Shown: positions 61,754-64,000 of the stretch, piece after piece
Layout of the letters: each line of letters begins with the position of its first letter
How positions within the stretch are numbered: position 1 is the first letter of the stretch
Assembly (NCBI RefSeq): GCF_025770765.1
Contig: NZ_JANZKY010000002.1
Location: forward strand, 1-64,000
Length of the DNA: 64,000 nt
Source of the DNA: Propionivibrio soli
Lineage (GTDB): Bacteria; Pseudomonadota; Gammaproteobacteria; Burkholderiales; Rhodocyclaceae
Reading direction: 5' to 3'
Program-made: the position numbers and the translations under genes
The notes under the pieces: generated by a model
What the model saw: the letters and a program-made list of their open reading frames with translations, nothing else
Databases searched by the model: none
Told to the model about the DNA's origin: nothing

Positions 61754-63472
61754 ATGGCTGCAACCGGAACCCAAGCAACAACTGATCTCCCGAATGCAGA
61801 CAATCCGATCGGCCGTCTGCAGTCGGCGCTTGGGCGGCTAACCAACCAGCAAAAGATTCTGCTGGCCGTTGCCTTCGCGGCGGTCATCGCGCTCATCGTC
61901 GCGACCAGCACCTGGATCAAGCAGTCCGACTTCAAGATTCTCTTCTCGAACATCTCCGAGCGGGACGGCGGCGCGATCATCGCCGCCCTCGATCAGATGA
62001 ACGTACCGTACAAGTTCAGCGAAAGCGGCGGCGCCATCCTGATTCCCTCGGGCCGTGTCAATGAAGTCCGCCTGCGGCTCGCGACGCAAGGTCTTCCGAA
62101 AGGAGGCGGCGTCGGCTTTGAATTGATGGAAAACCAGAAGTTCGGCATCAGTCAGTTTGCCGAGCAGATCAACTACCAGCGCGGCCTCGAAGGCGAACTC
62201 GCGCGCACGATCCAGTCGATTGGTGCCGTACAGGCCGCTCGTGTGCACCTTGCCATCCCCAAACCGACGGTTTTCGTGCGCGAGGAGATGAAGCCGTCGG
62301 CCTCGGTCCTGCTCAATCTCTACGCAGGACGCACACTCGATCCGGCACAGATCGCCGGCATTCAGAACCTTGTTGCTGCCAGCGTCCCCAATCTCGCGGC
62401 AAGTAGCGTCACCCTGCTCGACCAGACGGGAACGATGCTTTCCCATCTGAAGAGCAAGTTGATGGAGGCCGGGCTTGATCCCACACAGGTCAAATACGTG
62501 CAGGAAATCGAAGCCGGCGCCATCAAGCGCGTGGAGGACATCCTCTCGCCGATCCTGGGTCGCGGAAACGTACGCGTGCAGGTGGCCGCTGACGTCGATT
62601 TCTCTCAAAGCGAGCAGACAGCGGAAACGCATCGGCCGAACACGACGCCGCCGGACATCAGCATCCGCAGCCAGCAGACGAGCGAATCGGCAAGCACCAC
62701 GCCTTCTGCGCAGGGGGTCCCTGGCGCGTTGAGCAACCAGCCTCCCGTCCCGGCGACCGCTCCGCTGACGCAACCACCGGTGGCCGGCACACCGGCCGGC
62801 GCGGCGGGTACACAAGCGCCGGTACCAGGGCAGATCAACGCCGCGGGCGTACAGGCGCCGATCACGAACGTCGGACAACCCATCAATACGCGCAAAGACT
62901 CGACGATCAACTACGAGGTCGACCGCACCATTCGCCACACGAAGCAATCGGTAGGGACGGTCAAACGTCTTTCGGCGGCGGTGGTAGTCAATCATCGCCG
63001 TGACGCCAAGGGTGCGATGAAGGCGCTCAGCGATACCGAATTGAAGCAGATCAACGACCTCGTCAAAGAGGCACTCGGTTTTAGTCAGGAGCGAGGAGAT
63101 TCCGTATCGGTCGCCAACGCGCCGTTCACTGCGGTCGAAACCAGCGAGTTCCAGATTCCTTTGTGGAAGGACCCGCAGGTGTTTGCGCTGATCAAGGATG
63201 TCCTTACCTATGCGGCGATCGCGGCGATCGGCTTCTACCTCGTGTTCAAAGTCATCATGCCGCTCATGAAGACGATAATGCAGCCGCCACCTGCGGCAAG
63301 CAGCAGGCATCTCGGCGGGGCTGTAGACATCGTCGACGAGGAAGAGGAACGCGGGCCGACTGCCGCAGAAGCGCTCGAAAAGAAACTCGAGCAAGCACGC
63401 GACCTTGCGCAGCAGGACCCGAAGGTCGTAGCCAACATCATCAAGGACTGGACAGGCGCGAATGCCGGCTGA
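61754..63472 (+). CDS. fliF: Flagellar MS-ring protein FliF
   Basis: A 572-residue inner-membrane ring protein. The first membrane segment is at about 34-55 (ILLAVAFAAVIALIVATSTW) and the second at about 478-500 (LTYAAIAAIGFYLVFKVIM). Between are the YscJ/FliF ring-building domains (FKILFSNISERDGGAIIAAL; GLPKGGGVGFELMENQKFGI; RTIQSIGAVQAARVHLAIPK). A long Pro/Ala/Thr-rich insert (about 315-370) precedes INYEVDRTIRHTKQSVGTVK. The acidic C-terminus (VDIVDEEEERGPTAAEALEK) is the FliG-binding region. It overlaps fliG by 11 bases. Confidence 0.97.
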   Translation: MAATGTQATTDLPNADNPIGRLQSALGRLTNQQKILLAVAFAAVIALIVATSTWIKQSDFKILFSNISERDGGAIIAALDQMNVPYKFSESGGAILIPSGRVNEVRLRLATQGLPKGGGVGFELMENQKFGISQFAEQINYQRGLEGELARTIQSIGAVQAARVHLAIPKPTVFVREEMKPSASVLLNLYAGRTLDPAQIAGIQNLVAASVPNLAASSVTLLDQTGTMLSHLKSKLMEAGLDPTQVKYVQEIEAGAIKRVEDILSPILGRGNVRVQVAADVDFSQSEQTAETHRPNTTPPDISIRSQQTSESASTTPSAQGVPGALSNQPPVPATAPLTQPPVAGTPAGAAGTQAPVPGQINAAGVQAPITNVGQPINTRKDSTINYEVDRTIRHTKQSVGTVKRLSAAVVVNHRRDAKGAMKALSDTELKQINDLVKEALGFSQERGDSVSVANAPFTAVETSEFQIPLWKDPQVFALIKDVLTYAAIAAIGFYLVFKVIMPLMKTIMQPPPAASSRHLGGAVDIVDEEEERGPTAAEALEKKLEQARDLAQQDPKVVANIIKDWTGANAG

Positions 63473-64000
63473 CGATGGCATTGAAAAGAGTGCGATTCTG
63501 TTGATCGCGCTCGGCGAAGACTACGCTTCGGAAGTCCTCAAGCACCTTGGGCCGAAAGAAGTGCAGAAGCTCGGCCACGCCATGGCGGCGATGAAAACGG
63601 TTCCGCGCAGCAAGGTCGAGGCCGTGCTTGGCGACTTCCAAAAGACGGCCACCGAATCGGCGGCGGTGCACGTCGATACCGAAGCCTATGTCCGTTCAGT
63701 CCTCATCAAGGCACTCGGCGATGACAAGGCGGCCAACCTCATCTCGCGAATTCTGCAGGGAGGGGATACCAACGGCATCGAAGGATTGAAGTGGCTCGAC
63801 GCCCCGACGGTCGCCGACCTCATCCGCAACGAACATCCGCAAATCATCGCCACGATCCTAGTTCATTTGGAAAAGGACCACGCGAGCGACATCCTCAACC
63901 ACTTCACCGAACGCTTGCGCAACGACGTGGTGTTGCGCATCGCCACACTTGAAGGCATCCAGCCCGAGGCGCTCAAGGAACTGAACGACGTCATGCTGCG
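63462..64000 (+). CDS. fliG: Flagellar motor switch protein FliG, N-terminal part
   Basis: The first 179 codons of fliG; the gene runs past the window end. It begins inside the end of fliF (ATG at 63462). KSAILLIALGEDYASEVLKH is the FliF-binding FliG-N domain, and RNEHPQIIATILVHLEKDHA contains the EHPQ motif of the middle armadillo domain. FliG links the MS ring to the torque-generating rotor and is a contact of YcgR. Confidence 0.96.
   Translation, partial: MPADDGIEKSAILLIALGEDYASEVLKHLGPKEVQKLGHAMAAMKTVPRSKVEAVLGDFQKTATESAAVHVDTEAYVRSVLIKALGDDKAANLISRILQGGDTNGIEGLKWLDAPTVADLIRNEHPQIIATILVHLEKDHASDILNHFTERLRNDVVLRIATLEGIQPEALKELNDVML

Noticed and set aside
61838-63481. 547-codon minus-strand frame opposite fliF
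   Set aside because: fliF on the plus strand has full family motifs; the antisense frame is low-complexity Arg/Asp-rich sequence typical of GC-rich shadow translation.
1-64000. CRISPR arrays, insertion sequences, integrases or prophage genes
   Set aside because: No regularly spaced repeats, transposase or integrase motifs were noticed; repeated patterns in the TPR genes are protein repeats, not mobile DNA.

Overview
The window is high-GC, densely coding chromosomal DNA from a motile Gram-negative bacterium. The flagellar gene order (fliC-flaG-fliD-fliS-fliT-fliK-flhB-like-ycgR, then fliE/fleR/fleS divergent from fliF-fliG), a FleS/FleR two-component pair, lysC followed by tRNA-Ser(GCU), and a queD gene all fit a betaproteobacterium. 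A member of the Rhodocyclales (Azoarcus/Thauera-like) is my best guess. That assignment is inference; no rRNA or marker gene fixes it. I see no insertion sequence, integrase, prophage or CRISPR array.

Layout. 1-4469: nucleotide-sugar genes (the tail of a phosphohexomutase, an NDP-sugar nucleotidyltransferase, rfbA, rfbC, manC). 4531-9538: minus-strand genes for a carboxylesterase and a compact trio of O-methyltransferase, alpha/beta-hydrolase-radical SAM fusion and GT1 glycosyltransferase that looks like a small specialised-metabolite operon. 10142-18830: mostly housekeeping (EamA transporter, YciI-like protein, YiaK-type reductase, tRNA-Ser, lysC, XRE regulator, radical SAM protein, queD, an unusual tRNA-Thr, a GGDEF diguanylate cyclase).

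18891-51038 is a very large glycan assembly region. It holds multi-domain glycosyltransferase/methyltransferase fusions, a 1140-residue WbsX-type protein, a sugar aminotransferase operon (DegT family, WbqC, two beta-propeller proteins, GNAT, methyltransferase) and a convergent minus-strand operon with two radical SAM enzymes, a GT9 enzyme and a thiamine-diphosphate E1 alpha/beta pair. After these come a 1427-residue modular methyltransferase/glycosyltransferase and several TPR-glycosyltransferase fusions, one of them of the O-GlcNAc transferase (GT41) type. This block ends directly at fliC, and another TPR-glycosyltransferase lies inside the flagellar cluster at 56321-57730. The likeliest overall role is synthesis of an unusual sugar or sugars and their transfer to flagellin, possibly shared with surface polysaccharide. 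No canonical pseudaminic or legionaminic acid genes are visible.

51154-64000 is the flagellar region. A sigma-28-type promoter precedes fliC. Sigma-54-type (GG-N10-GC) candidates precede fliE and fliF, matching the NtrC-family regulator FleR encoded next to them. A YcgR-type PilZ brake protein here and a diguanylate cyclase at 17034-18830 give a plausible c-di-GMP link to motility. fliG is cut by the window end.
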